The translations under genes were made by a program, and so were the position numbers. A DNA stretch of 64,000 nt, from positions 2,532,501-2,596,500 of the forward strand of contig CALNXK010000008.1 of assembly GCA_942486035.1 (NCBI GenBank), given 5' to 3'. This document shows, in pieces, positions 54,601 through 63,901 of this stretch (position 1 is the stretch's first letter; the number at the start of each line of letters is the position of its first letter). Under the pieces are notes generated by a model that was not told the origin of the DNA, searched no databases, and saw nothing but the letters and a program-made list of their open reading frames with translations. The stretch is from Porites lobata (lineage: Eukaryota > Cnidaria > Anthozoa > Scleractinia > Poritidae).

Positions 54601-57600
54601 GAGAGGTAGTCCGAGCACGGATAAAACTGGTACGCGATCCTGAAAATCTAGCCCAGCTCGGATAAAGTGTGCAGTGTAAACGATTAGCCGTGCCGAGCTA
54701 ACTTTTCTCTGATGAGCCTTCGTGCCTTTGGTCAGCACCAATGTGGGAGAGCATGTACAGATGAGCTTTATCGTTACTTCAATATAAACCAAAAGTTCAA
54801 TAAACACGACAGTAGTTCAATGATCACACGTTAGTTCATTGATGAGCGTGGACAACGTGCAGCTGCGGGGGAAATAGCCACAAATACGTTAGAATTTTTT
54901 AATATAAATGTGTAGCATTAACTAAGTGGTAAATACTTTTTCGGTAGTTCAGTGTGTTCAATAACCACACAATAATTCAATAACCGCACCAGTATTCAAT
55001 GACCACCCATTTGTTCCTTGTGCGTAGACTACATGCGGCTGTGGGAATTCTAATGAACTTTTCGTCCGCCATGTTTTTACAGAGGAAGCAGCATGCGCAC
55101 TAGGCAAGAATCGAGTACGCTGGCCGAGATGTTGAGCCTTTTACCCGTGCCAAATCATAATTTCACATCGTTTAGCACGGTAGAAAAAAGAACGTGTAAA
55201 TGAGTAATTAGTACTATTTTTTTGGTACGCGTACCACTTTCATCCAAGCCGCGCCAAAAATTTTCTGCCGTGTAAATGGGGCTTTAGGGTGCGTTCGATT
55301 GGGAAATCCGGATTTAGATGTTCAAAATCTAAATCCGGGTTTCCCAATCGAACGCGAAATCTGAAAACGGATTTCACCTCCGGGAAATCCGTCCTCAGGA
55401 TGGATTTCAATTAAGAAATCCAAATCCGGATTTTTTCCATTTCCCTTTTTGTCGTTCGATTGGGAAATCCGAAAAAGGATTTGCTAAACTGTTCTCGTGA
55501 ACAGTGGACTATCTTGTGCTAATTAGGCGTACGCATAATTAGCGCAAGATAGTCGACCGTTGAAAATAGCAACGACCGTTTATGAAAGGAAAATAGGCTT
55601 CGACGATCCCGGAACAAAGGAAATGTTGGGAGTATTTGACCGATTTCAAACTTTGCACAACAACTCCCAACAAAATGCAACAACATGCAACAGGCTGTGC
55701 AAACGGACGCAACATGCAAAATCCAACAATGTTGGGAGTCTTTAGCCAGCAATGTTGTGTCCATTTGCACGGGGCTTAAGATGTCGAAGTTGTCTGTTAG
55801 CGTTAAAACGGATGACGTTACAAGCGTTACAAAAGGTTTCTAGGCAAACTCACCCTGAGTCTCTCACCCGTCTTTGTTTATTTGTTTGTTTGTATACAGG
55901 CTGAGCTGGATCAGTACTGTTCAGCCTTGTTAGAAGCCGGAGCTGACCTCACACCGTTAGACTTCATCAAGAAATGGAAGTAAGCGAAAAAAAAAAATCT
56001 TAAATGAAAGCAGGTAGCCAACCTTATAGCATTAATGATGTGAATATATCGTGTTTTCTAGAGCGTTTACCAAAATTGCCGTTGGTCCTCTTCAGTCGGG
56101 AGGCGGGGGTCAAAATACATACAGGTGAGTCTATCTTTTTCATGTACCGATAAAACATCTTACTTACCCCTGGCCATTTTTTAGCCAAGTGCGAGGCAAT
56201 GGTAGGAGATTCCGAAAACGTGGCATCCAGCGTTCCTGTGTTGTTTTCATTTGTTTGTGTAGGTGGGCTATTGTTTAGAAAACTCTTATACCCGTTCCTT
56301 CGTTTTTATGTTTTCTGACTGTAATGGTCATCTCGTGATAAAATGGACCTTCAGCGACGGCAATGAAAACATCATCATTAAAAGGAGGCGTGATGTACGT
56401 GCGAAGTTGTTGTTTTTGTCATCAAACCTATTGCTTTTTTGACGTTTTGGTTGCCATCGACGTCGTGGTCCCTAAGAAGAATCAAATGAATGACAGGACG
56501 ACCCCTGGATCGAAGTTACAGAACTTAGTGGTTTTAGGCTAGCTCACATTGTACGGGATGGTTCCTCTTTGCCCATGAAAAGCTGTCCCGTATAGTATTT
56601 GAACACTGTTCACACTGCGCCAATCTGAAGAGTAGCATAGAATCCTAACCAATATGTGACGATCCACTTTCAAGGTCGGCGCAGTGTTGCTTAGTCCCTT
56701 GGCCTCAATTTTTCGCGCGGCCAAAGCGTTTCGGATCACGTGGTCCAAGCGAAAATGTGCCTCGAATACGTCACCGAAGTGAATTGACCGAGAGGGACTG
56801 GGAAAACGCCATACAGGTTTCGTACAGGGACTTGGTAAGGCGCGGTGCAGCATCGCTCCTTTACAGAAACTATGCCAAAATCACGCAAAAACGCCAAAAC
56901 CACGCCAAAACCTCGCCAATCAAATTGTGAACAGCAAACCTATCCGTTACGATACTTTTTCGTGCAACCCAAGAATTATCTGGAATAAAGTATACGTGGA
57001 CCGGGTATTACCGTTTACCTCCGTCTTGAAAATTCGGGTATTTTACTTTTTTTCAGCGCTATGTTTTCACGGTTCATGAATACAGGATCACAGTTTGTTA
57101 TGGAAGGAGTCAAGAATCTAGTTGTTGGAAACAAGGTACACGGTTTGTACGGGTCATGGAAAACCTGGAAAGTCATGAAATTTCTGGAATTTTATTACCA
57201 GTGACGGAAACTCGTGGAAAGTTAAAGTCATTAGTTACTGCAGATGTCAAAGCAAGGACAGAGAAGTATAGAGACAAGTAATTAACCAGCATGATCGGCA
57301 TTTTGGTGAACACCAGAGTTTGTGTCAGTTGAACTGAGTTAGGTAAAAAAAATACCTCAAAACAAGAATAGTTTTGAAACTTATTGTAACGTAAGGCCAT
57401 GGAAAACTGGAAAATGTGATGAAAAAAAGTTATGGAAAGTTATGCGATTTGAAACGCTAAAAAAAAAAGAACCCTGAACGACTAAAGGTTGTTAATGCGA
57501 GTAGTGAAAACGCTGCGTGGAAGATGTTCAGATTTTTATTTCTCGCTGAATCTTTTTTCGTAGAATTTACCTGTGACTCGCATCGTAGACGCGCTGATGG

Positions 57601-60600
57601 ACAATAAGTCAAATCCGGTAGGCAAGAATTCATTTGTTTTAGTATCCTAATTGAAATTCTTGGCGATTTTAACTGTAAAGTCAGGTCATTTCGATGACTA
57701 TCTTTAAATCTGTGAAAGAAATCTCATCTTGTGACCATTAAGATGAAAGCTATCAGAGAGGATAAGCATCACGTTAACTTCAAACGGCAAACGCAAATTT
57801 GTACCACGTGACCAAGTTTCATCTTTACTTGTCGTTTACTGTTCATTATTTCTACACATAAATTAGAAGTTTCATGCAATTTTTTATCCATAAGAATTGT
57901 TTTGAGCTTTTTTTTTCTGCTCATTTTCTATTTTGACAAATTCTCACTTGAATCTGACGTTTGCCATTTGCCGTATATGTGAAGCTGAAACTCTTATTTA
58001 AACAGTAGTTTCCAGTGGTGCTTTTAATTATGCTGTACCAGGTGGTTCTAACTTCAGAATCAGGATGAAATCTTGAAGTGTAACCATTCAAATGAAAGCT
58101 ACTGAGCAGTTCTTTTCCGTGGTACTGTTTATTATGCTGTACTAGGTGGTTCTAACGTTTGAGTGTGTGGATGAAATCATGAAGCGTGACCATTTAAATG
58201 AAAGCTTCTAAGCAGTACTTTTCCATGATGGTGTGACTATTCAAATGAAAACTTCTAAGCAGTCCTTTTTTATGGTGCTGTTCATTATGCTGTACAAGGT
58301 GGTTTCAACTTCAGAGTCTGGAGGAGATCTTGAAGTGTAACCATTCAAGTAAAACCTACATGTACTGAGTAGTCTGTGGATGGAACCCAAGTTTGATGAT
58401 TCAGTTTAAGCTATTCAGCAGATTTATTCCATGATTCCTTTTTTTGTTCGAATGTAATCTATTAAAGCGGTGCGATACTACTTTTTCAGGAAGTTGAAGA
58501 TTACAGATATTTTGATCCAAAGATGCTACGGGTAACAGATAGGTGTGGATTTTTCTTATATTACATGTTTTGCTTTTCATACCATTAAATTACAATAGAA
58601 TTATTCAGATTACCAATGATGGTAGGATAAAACATTGTGCTAAATCTTGTGGTGAGTAAACGAGAAAGATAAAAAGAGTCATTGAATCCTGAGGAGTACT
58701 CAACAAAGTTTTATACGGGGAGGCTCCACCCCAAGGTCCGAGCCCCTGCCCTTTGACTGGAAAGGGACCCCTTTTGTTGACTCTCTCCTTCCTCTCATTT
58801 TTGCCTCGTCGTGAGACACCTCTGCTAGCAGGGAACCCTTTCGTATCCCTGTCATTGAAAAATGAAAATTAGAACGTTGTCTCGACTTTTTCACAACCAT
58901 AAAACGCATCTGTAAGCGCTTTTAGGCATTTTACAGACTGAAATGAAAAATTTCCCTACACTTTCAAATACATCAACTGTTTAAATCCCTGCCCTTTCAT
59001 ATACCGTAAAATTACGAAAATAAGCCCCTCCATGTATAAGTCCCTCCGATTATAAGCCCCTCAAACTCGTAACGCAAAAAACCCTCTGTTAAATCGCCCC
59101 TCCAAATATAAGCACCCCCGAGGGGGGGGGGGGGGGGCTTGTTCTTGGGAATTGCCCTCAAATACAAAGTAAAAGAAAGCAAAAACGGTAAATTTCCTCC
59201 CAACTATACGGCTGGCCCAATCGATTTTGAAATGCAAATTTGACGTGCTTACACACGTTTTCCCGCCTATAATGCAGAAAGCACATATTTGCTTTAGCCT
59301 CTGATTGGTTCGTTAGATTATTGTCCTGTGTTGTGATTGGTCATTCTTCAAAAGCCCTAAAGTCAAGTGACACTGAAAATCACGGTCACCGTATTTCAAC
59401 TGGTGTATTTCTATGTGTTTTACAGTATGTCTATACCACGAAACAAGACGCCTTTTAGCGAGGTAAGATAATTTGATACTCAAAGGTGTTGACCCCTGTT
59501 GTTTTAATCGAGTCTATTAGAATGATCGTGTCTAGCTGTAGGCTCTCTCAGCACTTTTCAAATTAGGAGCGGGGTTTCATTTCCCGAACATCGGTTGGTA
59601 ATATCGTTACTTTACAGAAGTTGAATTGTCCATCTTCATAATTGTAAAAAAAGAGAAAAAAACACCGGGGCAAAAATCTTCAGAGTTGTTCAAAAAGGAA
59701 ATACGTCTAACTGTTGCGTCTTCTGCCAGAGAACGTGTCGCTAGCGCTAGAACGGCGAACGCCCCACTGACTTTTCCTAAGAACAGTGAAATTTTATAGT
59801 TCTGTGGTTTTTATTATTTATTCAAAATATTCCTCGGCCAATCCTTCATAACCAGCTAGCGTTGACCAAATTTGGAAGATGTTTGAGGATTGAGGTCAGC
59901 CATGTTGATATCGGCTGTAAAAGGGACGCACAAGCAAATGGTTCGGTGGCCAAGCTGCTTTGGAGGTACAGAGCTGAAGAACATGGCGGAAATTTTCACT
60001 CTTTGTGTGAAGCCGAACTTCGCCTCAAGAACGTAGCGAGAATAGACAAAAAATACCACGCGACCGATGGCAACTGCTATATGAAAATTATCTGCCAAAA
60101 ATAAAGTACCCTTCATATCCTGAATCTGCCGAACTTTGGAACTTAATAAAGAGGCAAGCAATTTAGCTTGTTCTGGGCTTGGAAATATTTGAATGAATAA
60201 TGACACCCCTCTCGATCTGCATAATTCTCCATATCATACTCAACTTCATCCAATAATTGCTAACAAAATATTTTGCCATATTCTTGGTAGGCGATTGTGT
60301 TTATAGTTGGAGGTGGAAATTACATCGAATACCAGAATCTGATGGACTACAGTAAGGTGTGTTACGTTCAAATGCTAGTCGGACAGTAAATAATAAATAG
60401 TAGATGATGCCCGAGGAGCTAAAAGAACGCCCAGGTACTCAATACGCATTTCAGCTCTTATTGGTCAACATTTTGGAAAAAAAAAACTATAAATTATGTA
60501 ATTTACCAAATCACAACATAGTTCGGGGTATCTTAAATCACAAGTAGCCTTGCTGTATTAAAGTTTAAAAGTTGAAAAACCCTTGAAAATTCTTGTTCTA

Positions 60601-62593
60601 AAAAAAGATCTCCAAAATTTCACCATTTCTTGGAAGTTACGTCTCTTCTTTATCATTTCTTCATATTTTCATTTCAGAGACACTCCGGTGGAAAGAAACT
60701 TCTTTATGGTGCAAGTGAGGTCATGAATGCATCCCAGTTCCTTAAACAGGTTAGTTTATCAGTAGATTATATAAGAGACAACTTCCGAAAATTGTTGAGA
60801 AACGTTCCACAATAAATCTTCTTCACTAGTCAGCGTGCTGTATCAGAAATAAGGTACCGTGTCTGTTAAGAAGTTTTCAAGTGCCCTTTAAGGCTACAGT
60901 TATATGCGGGTCTTGAATGTTGCAATTTCGGAAACTGCGTACTTTGAGATTTTGCAAAGATCTGGTTGCAAATAGAATAAATTTCGCAAATGCAAATTAC
61001 TGCGAGAACTAAATTTTCAGGGTTGGCTGATCAATGGGAAAAATCCGCAAGGATACGTTAATCCTTTGAACGCTGGGCGAATTTATTTCTATTTTTTATC
61101 AACAACGTAGATGCAATTTAACAACAATACGATAAAAGTCTTTTCACGATTTGAGCAACTTCAAGTTGCATGTTTAGCTAAAATTTCGGGGATCTTATAC
61201 ACTTGTTAACTTTGAACATTGTTTAGTTTACTCTCAACTATTTTTACAAATGGATTAAGATTAAAATCGAAAGCTGTAAGTTCATATATCATGCCTAGAA
61301 TTGCACTGGGGCCCTGTTTAACGGTCTCTCCTCTTTCAGTCAGTAGGGAGCTTAACGAACAACGACGGCTACGAAAACGTCACTTAAAAAGTGCATTCGC
61401 AAACTTTATCGCGCTTATTCCATCTCGTTTAATTCGTCAAATGTTGGCAAATTTTGGGGGAGTTGAATTCTAAAGGACTGTATCAAAGTTTAGGAAAAGA
61501 AAAAGAAAGTTGTTGTCTTCTGTTCCGTCCTTGACAAAACGTGAAATTAGGCACTTTCACGTTGTAGTCGTGCAATGACGGCAAAGAAATGTACAAAAAA
61601 GCGTGATGCACGTGCAAAGTTGTTGTTTTGCTACTATAAACCTATTGCTTATTTGCTGTTCCTGTTGCCGTCGCCGTCGTCGTTGCTTAAGCTCCCTACT
61701 AGTAAAAGAATGGGAAACTTTTCTTCCCGGATTTTCTTAAAAGAGAAGAAGGATGGAAAGATGGGAAGTGTGGCTGTCCGCAGCCTTTTATTGGCTAAAT
61801 AGAGAGAGAACTTTCACTTTAAGCCCCCAATATCCAGGCACAAATTCTCCTTACTCATCTCGCCACATTTTCTTGATAAATAAGTTGAGAGAATAGACCT
61901 TATAACGGGTTTAGAAGCCATCTTGACGAGTAGGCAACCGCGTCAGAAATTATAGTGTTTGTACGAGAATCTAATGTCGAATAATTTCCGTAAAAGAACT
62001 GTCCTGAAAAAAATCATGAATTGTAAACTAAAGCCTCACTCTTAACGTTTCTACTAAAAAATTGGAGGGCGTTACGTGTAGCTACATACGCTAGTACCAC
62101 TTTTTAAAATTTTCTATACATTTGTCTGTGAAAAATATCTCTTCCTGCCGACTAAAATTTCCCGGGAAAAATTGCAGACAAATATATGGAAATCTAAAGC
62201 AAGCGTCTGGAGGAATTTAAGCACAGTTACCGCTCCCAAAATTTGTTAGTAAAATCCTCTGCTGTGTAGCTTTAGTTTACATTTCACATTTTTCTCAGAA
62301 CAGCCGTTTTACGGAAATTATTCGACATTAGATTCTTATACAAACACTGTAATTTCTCACGCGGTTGCCTTCTCGTCAAGATGGCTTCCAGAACCGTGAC
62401 AAGGTCTATTATAAAAGGTCCTGTTGGTGATCATTTTATTGATTCTCAGAACATTTTTTGACGTGAGGAGAAAGTTGATGTTGGTCGCTCTTGGGACCTC
62501 CAAGTGTTAAGGGCTGATGGTAAAAATCAGAATTATTAACGGCGCTATCCTTTCTGTTTACAGTTGGCACATATTGCTCAAGATTCGTCTTAA
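39614..62593 (+). CDS. SCFD1: Sec1 family domain-containing protein 1 (Sly1)
   Basis: Twenty-six exons: 39614-39644, 39880-39950, 43417-43505, 44686-44776, 45034-45156, 45828-45915, 46134-46223, 46335-46390, 48266-48348, 49502-49601, 49741-49889, 50722-50812, 51399-51475, 52419-52500, 52655-52714, 52973-53009, 53890-53957, 55900-55979, 56062-56124, 57057-57135, 57564-57617, 58490-58542, 59426-59462, 60291-60356, 60678-60749, 62564-62593. The sum is 1920 nt, or 639 residues (human SCFD1 about 642), and the frame is open throughout. Family blocks are seen in order: VYDRYGQDIISPLL, YESYYLNFISAISR, LRENLRDSRNSLF, LDRNMDLCTPLHHTWTYQAL, SSLPELLEKKRLIDMHT, MNTGSQFVMEGVKNLV, DYRYFDPKMLR and IVGGGNYIEYQNLMDY. 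SCFD1/Sly1 is the Sec1/Munc18 protein that binds syntaxin-5-type SNAREs in ER-Golgi vesicle fusion (role by homology). The start in AAGATGGCGGCC gives MAASIRARQ. The introns hold many transposable elements, yet every exon is intact. Confidence 0.97.
40276..41035. mobile_element. Harbinger-like MITE with TTA duplication in SCFD1 intron 2
   Basis: The left end GGGACTGTTCATTATTTATG, then CCTAAGGG, is inverted at the right (minus strand GGGACTGTTCGTTATTTATG, then CCTAAGGGGG). TTA lies on both sides (40273-40275 and 41036-41038). The interior has C-run blocks and no transposase. The terminus is related to that of 27128-27707. Confidence 0.8.
41514..41612. repeat. Short repeat with inverted GCGGGAGA words
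   Basis: GCGGGAGATTTCAGACTC near the left is inverted as ATCTGGAGTCTCCCGC near 41570-41585. Further CTGGAGACT and CCAGGAGAG words lie between and after. It is a small foldback in SCFD1 intron 2. Confidence 0.4.
41849..43340. mobile_element. hAT-like element (1.5 kb, non-autonomous) in SCFD1 intron 2
   Basis: CCCCAGCA is exactly duplicated at 41841-41848 and 43341-43348. The right end on the minus strand starts CAGGGCTGCAAATAACGGCC. The left end starts AGGCTGCAAATAAC, apparently having lost two bases. Both continue with GGTCA/CGGTCAA-rich sub-terminal motifs (left 41875-41940, right 43250-43322). Joining the flanks restores a continuous older repeat, which shows insertion into repeat DNA. No transposase frame remains. 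Confidence 0.75.
43560..43960. repeat. AACCTCTATTAAG-type dispersed repeat after SCFD1 exon 3
   Basis: GAACCTCTATTAGGCAGGCAACC...GGCCACCCTCTATTAAACGGCC (43567-43622) resembles, in part inverted, CAACCTGTATTAAGCAGCCAC...GTGGCTGCTTAATAGAGGTTC (43884-43944). The second block alone folds into a hairpin. No coding content was seen. Confidence 0.5.
44233..44405. mobile_element. Short foldback MITE bounded by TTAA
   Basis: The ends GGTGGCCCGAACCTATTTAC and, on the minus strand, GGTGGCCCGAATCCATTTAT are inverted for about 60 bp, through TGTTGGTTA(C/T)GTTTTT. TTAA lies at both boundaries (44229-44232 and 44406-44409), as for piggyBac or Kolobok elements. The exact superfamily cannot be decided. It is in SCFD1 intron 3. 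Confidence 0.7.
46391..48265. other. SCFD1 intron 8, no repeat or exon recognised
   Basis: This is about 1.9 kb of AT-rich intron. I saw no foldback, SINE head, LINE fragment or coding similarity. The open frames at 47582-47818 and 47939-48142 carry no domain signature. Confidence 0.5.
49400..49453. repeat. Perfect-arm hairpin upstream of SCFD1 exon 10
   Basis: GTAAGTGTTATCAG and CTGATAACACTTAC (arms of 14 bp) flank a loop of about 17 bases, roughly 50 bp before the acceptor at 49501. The left arm contains a donor-like GTAAGT word. No transposon family was recognised. Confidence 0.6.
50036..50195 (-). mobile_element. Diverged tRNA-derived SINE copy (minus strand)
   Basis: The segment matches the SINE at 9110-9384 in order: AGGAAAACTGGAGTATCCGA, AAAAACCTCTTGGAGCAGGAG, AGAGAACCAACAACAAACTCAAC and GTGGGAGGCGAGTGC...CAGTGCGCCAC. 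The B-box region is lost. It lies in SCFD1 intron 11, antisense. Confidence 0.65.
50273..50390. repeat. Short foldback element in SCFD1 intron 11
   Basis: CTTACCCCTCCCCTTA on the left is inverted as TAAGGGAGGGGTAGG on the right. Outer arms TTCTTGAAAACTG and, on the minus strand, TTCTCAGAAACTT are imperfectly inverted. Total length is about 120 bp. Confidence 0.55.
50990..51172 (-). mobile_element. tRNA-derived SINE head (minus strand) in SCFD1 intron 12
   Basis: On the minus strand GTTAGTTCAATTGGTTGCGT resembles an A box and GGTTTGAATCCCATACAGGC a B box, about 35 bp apart, then a short body. The stems do not close as in a tRNA gene. Confidence 0.55.
51869..52272. mobile_element. MITE-like element with internal ~50-bp tandem units
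   Basis: The ends are inverted. AAAGTCATCTCGCCCGAAAC is at the left. On the minus strand of the right end are AAAGTCATCTTGCCTGAAGG and TCGCCCGAAACCAGAGT. Between them the word AAACAAGC recurs at 51985, 52035, 52084, 52117 and 52171. Each copy (except the shortened fourth) is preceded by a degenerate TATC..GTT.TT..TG.GAT stretch, giving units of about 50 bp. It lies in SCFD1 intron 13, ending 146 bp before exon 14. No target duplication was resolved. Confidence 0.6.
53028..53326. mobile_element. Foldback MITE 19 bp after the SCFD1 exon 16 donor
   Basis: Arms of about 75 bp are inverted: AGAAGGGTCACACATGCAAA, then TTAAAAATGTTGCTGCAAA, on the left and, on the minus strand of the right end, AGAAGGGTCACAGATGCAAA, then TTAAAAATGTTGCTGCAAA. 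Each arm is itself built of ATGCAAATTAAAAAT-type subrepeats. The loop is GC-rich and different. It could form a large hairpin in the pre-mRNA beside the splice donor. Confidence 0.7.
54150..54400. repeat. AACAATGTTGGGAGTTGTTG-type dispersed repeat
   Basis: The words CCAACA(C/A)TGTTGG and GGGAGTTGTTGC alternate in both orientations here. Another segment with the same words is at 55625-55790 (CAACAACTCCCAACAAAATG, CCAACAATGTTGGGAGTC). The two lie on either side of the inverted-repeat element at 54443-55287 in SCFD1 intron 17. Confidence 0.55.
54443..55287. mobile_element. 845-bp inverted-repeat element in SCFD1 intron 17
   Basis: The ends CTAAAGCCCCATTTACACGG, then CCGAAAATTTTTGGC, and the minus strand of the right end CTAAAGCCCCATTTACACGG, then CAGAAAATTTTTGGC, match for about 65 bp through GTACGCGTACCAAAAA. 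TA or CTAAAG symmetry at the boundary leaves the duplication ambiguous (TA possible). The interior has GTTCAAT(A/G)A words and no transposase. The minus-strand open frame at 54415-54807 is an arm artefact. Confidence 0.7.
55291..55355. repeat. Palindrome GCGTTCGATTGGGAAATCC
   Basis: GCGTTCGATTGGGAAATCCG and CGGGTTTCCCAATCGAACGC form an inverted pair around AAATCTAAATCC words. A third arm copy follows at 55453-55470. It begins four bases after the 54443-55287 element ends. Confidence 0.65.
55506..55555. repeat. Hairpin with 19-bp arms
   Basis: GACTATCTTGTGCTAATTA and TAATTAGCGCAAGATAGTC are inverted around GGCGTACGCA, with one wobble position. It lies in the same intronic repeat cluster. Confidence 0.65.
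56687..56838. mobile_element. Mutator-like MITE, short copy (152 bp)
   Basis: The ends TTGCTTAGTCCCTTGGCCTC and CAGGGACTTGGTAA are inverted. GGCGCAGTG (56678-56686) and GGCGCGGTG (56839-56847) flank them, 8 of 9 bases equal. Internal words (GATCACGTGGTCC, ACGTCACCGAAGTGAATTGA) match the copies at 18235 and 63776. It lies in SCFD1 intron 19. Confidence 0.75.
58013..58380. repeat. Degenerate ~107-bp tandem repeat in SCFD1 intron 21
   Basis: The order TGGT(G/A)CTGTTnATTATGCTGTAC, AGGTGGTT, GATGAAATC, GTGTAACCATTCAAATGAAA, CTAAGCAGT recurs. There are two full units (from about 58013 and 58122), one internally deleted unit (about 58228) and a further unit (from about 58274). A remnant lies at 57730-57780. 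It has no coding content. Confidence 0.65.
58694..59200. repeat. Dispersed repeats in SCFD1 intron 22
   Basis: 58694-59005 shares ordered words (TTTTACAGACTGAAATGA, CCCTTTCATATACC) with the family at 38750-39110. An ACGAAAATAAGCCCCTCC segment with TATAAGCCCCTC repeats and a long G-run (59121-59137) follows directly. It resembles the GCGCC segment near 12672 in layout. The minus-strand open frames here are low complexity. Confidence 0.5.
61892..62410. mobile_element. Long inverted-repeat element in the last SCFD1 intron
   Basis: Arms of about 150 bp pair. The left has AATAGACCTT, GAAGCCATCTTGACGAGTAG, GCAACCGCGT and AATCTAATGTCGAATAATTT. The minus strand of the right has AATAGACCTT, GAAGCCATCTTGACGAGAAG, GCAACCGCGT and the identical AATCTAATGTCGAATAATTT, both running on into GTAAACTAAAGC. 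It ends about 150 bp before the final acceptor (62563). No transposase is present and the duplication is unclear. Confidence 0.7.
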
Positions 62594-62792
62594 CACGTGA
62601 GCGACCAACGGAATTCAACGCCGAGCAAACCTCAGGGTTCGATGTTCCGTTCAGAGCTAAAATGTTCATCACCAGAAATGAAGAGGATAGAATTTATTTA
62701 TGAAATGCCGACGATAAGGGATCTCTGTAGTGAGGTTCTCTTAGCTAAGTCTCCCTTCAGGAGATTGAAGACTTCATTGAATAAGCAACAAG

Positions 62793-62798
62793 AATAAA
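62793..62798 (+). terminator. SCFD1: Probable SCFD1 polyadenylation signal
   Basis: AATAAA lies 200 bp after the TAA at 62591-62593, a normal distance for a 3' UTR. Another AATAAA occurs near 63036. Confidence 0.5.
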
Positions 62799-63775
62799 AG
62801 ATAAATTTGTAGATAGTGAAGGTCTGACACGTTCTGTGGGCTAGTTTCTAGTGCAGTTACCTGCAGTACAAACCACGTTAAACGTGAGGTTCAAAGATTG
62901 CACTTGTGTTCCTTCAAAGAAGTGATTTTTAATTTGAACTCTTTGTACTCATACCAATGATCTTTTCCAATAACATATTTCTCTCCACTCCACTGTAAGA
63001 TCCGAATATCTTGATCATTGTATAGAAGGTCTCAAAATAAAAGAATATATCAAAACGAATGTAAGAAAATACTTGTTTAGATCGTGTGGCAGATGCTAGA
63101 GGGGAAAGGAGAAATTCGCGTACACGCGATTAATTTTGTCTCCCTCTTTACTCTATGACGCCTGCAATGCGGAGTAATGCTCATCTGTTATGAACTGAAT
63201 TAGAAAAAAAGTGAAAATTGTTTCCCAAGAGTGCAGTTTTAATTATTATTTTTGTCTAAGTTACAATAAACTCCTGAGAGGTGTCCTCCTCACAGCGAGG
63301 TCTAAATAGGAATGTTTCGTAATTGAGAGCAAATTTCAAGAGTAAGTAGAGAAATCAGCCTCCTTGTACTTCTGCAATTTTTAATGACTGTCCTCTATTT
63401 ATTTTTTTCGTCATGGTATCTCCTCTTCTATCTGTTGCTCTAACTAATAAATATTCTTCAATTAAAATTTCTCATTTTTTGTATTCTCCGTTCCTACACA
63501 TAATCTGACGCAACGATCCACGAGTCATTTGACATGTTCTGCCCATGTATCATGCCTCGAATGAAAACCTTAAAAATAACCTTCTGCAGAACACTAAAAA
63601 TCGACACTACATGAAAGTCCTGTTGACAAGGTTTCGTTTATGATTACAGCACAGAAGAGGTAGTTCAGTTCACAGTCTCGACAATAGGGAGATGGGGTTG
63701 TTTGGTCCCATCTTAAACAGATGTAAGTAAAGCTCTGCTTATTATCTTCATATGGTACACAAAGTAGGTCATAAC

Positions 63776-63901
63776 TTGCCAAGTCCCTGAGCGGCGTCTT
63801 TCCAGGCCTTGTAGGTCAATGCATTTCGGTGACATATCCTCGGACCACGTGACCAGAAACGCATATGCCGCGCGGAATAATGAGGCCTGGGGACCAGGCA
63901 A
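63776..63901. mobile_element. Mutator-like MITE, short copy (126 bp)
   Basis: The ends TTGCCAAGTCCCTGAGCGGC and GGGGACCAGGCAA are inverted. GGTCATAAC (63767-63775) and GGTCATCAC (63902-63910) flank them, 8 of 9 bases equal. Read on the minus strand it contains GGCCTCATTATT, GTCACGTGGTCCGAG and TGTCACCGAAATGCATTGAC, the same order as the copies at 18235 and 56687. Confidence 0.75.

Noticed and set aside
54415..54807. 130-codon minus-strand open frame
   Set aside because: It runs through the left arm of the inverted-repeat element and is not gene-like.
62830..62940. Possible SINE head with a GAGGTTCAAAGATTGC B-box-like word
   Set aside because: The A box is too poor and no body or tail could be matched to another copy.
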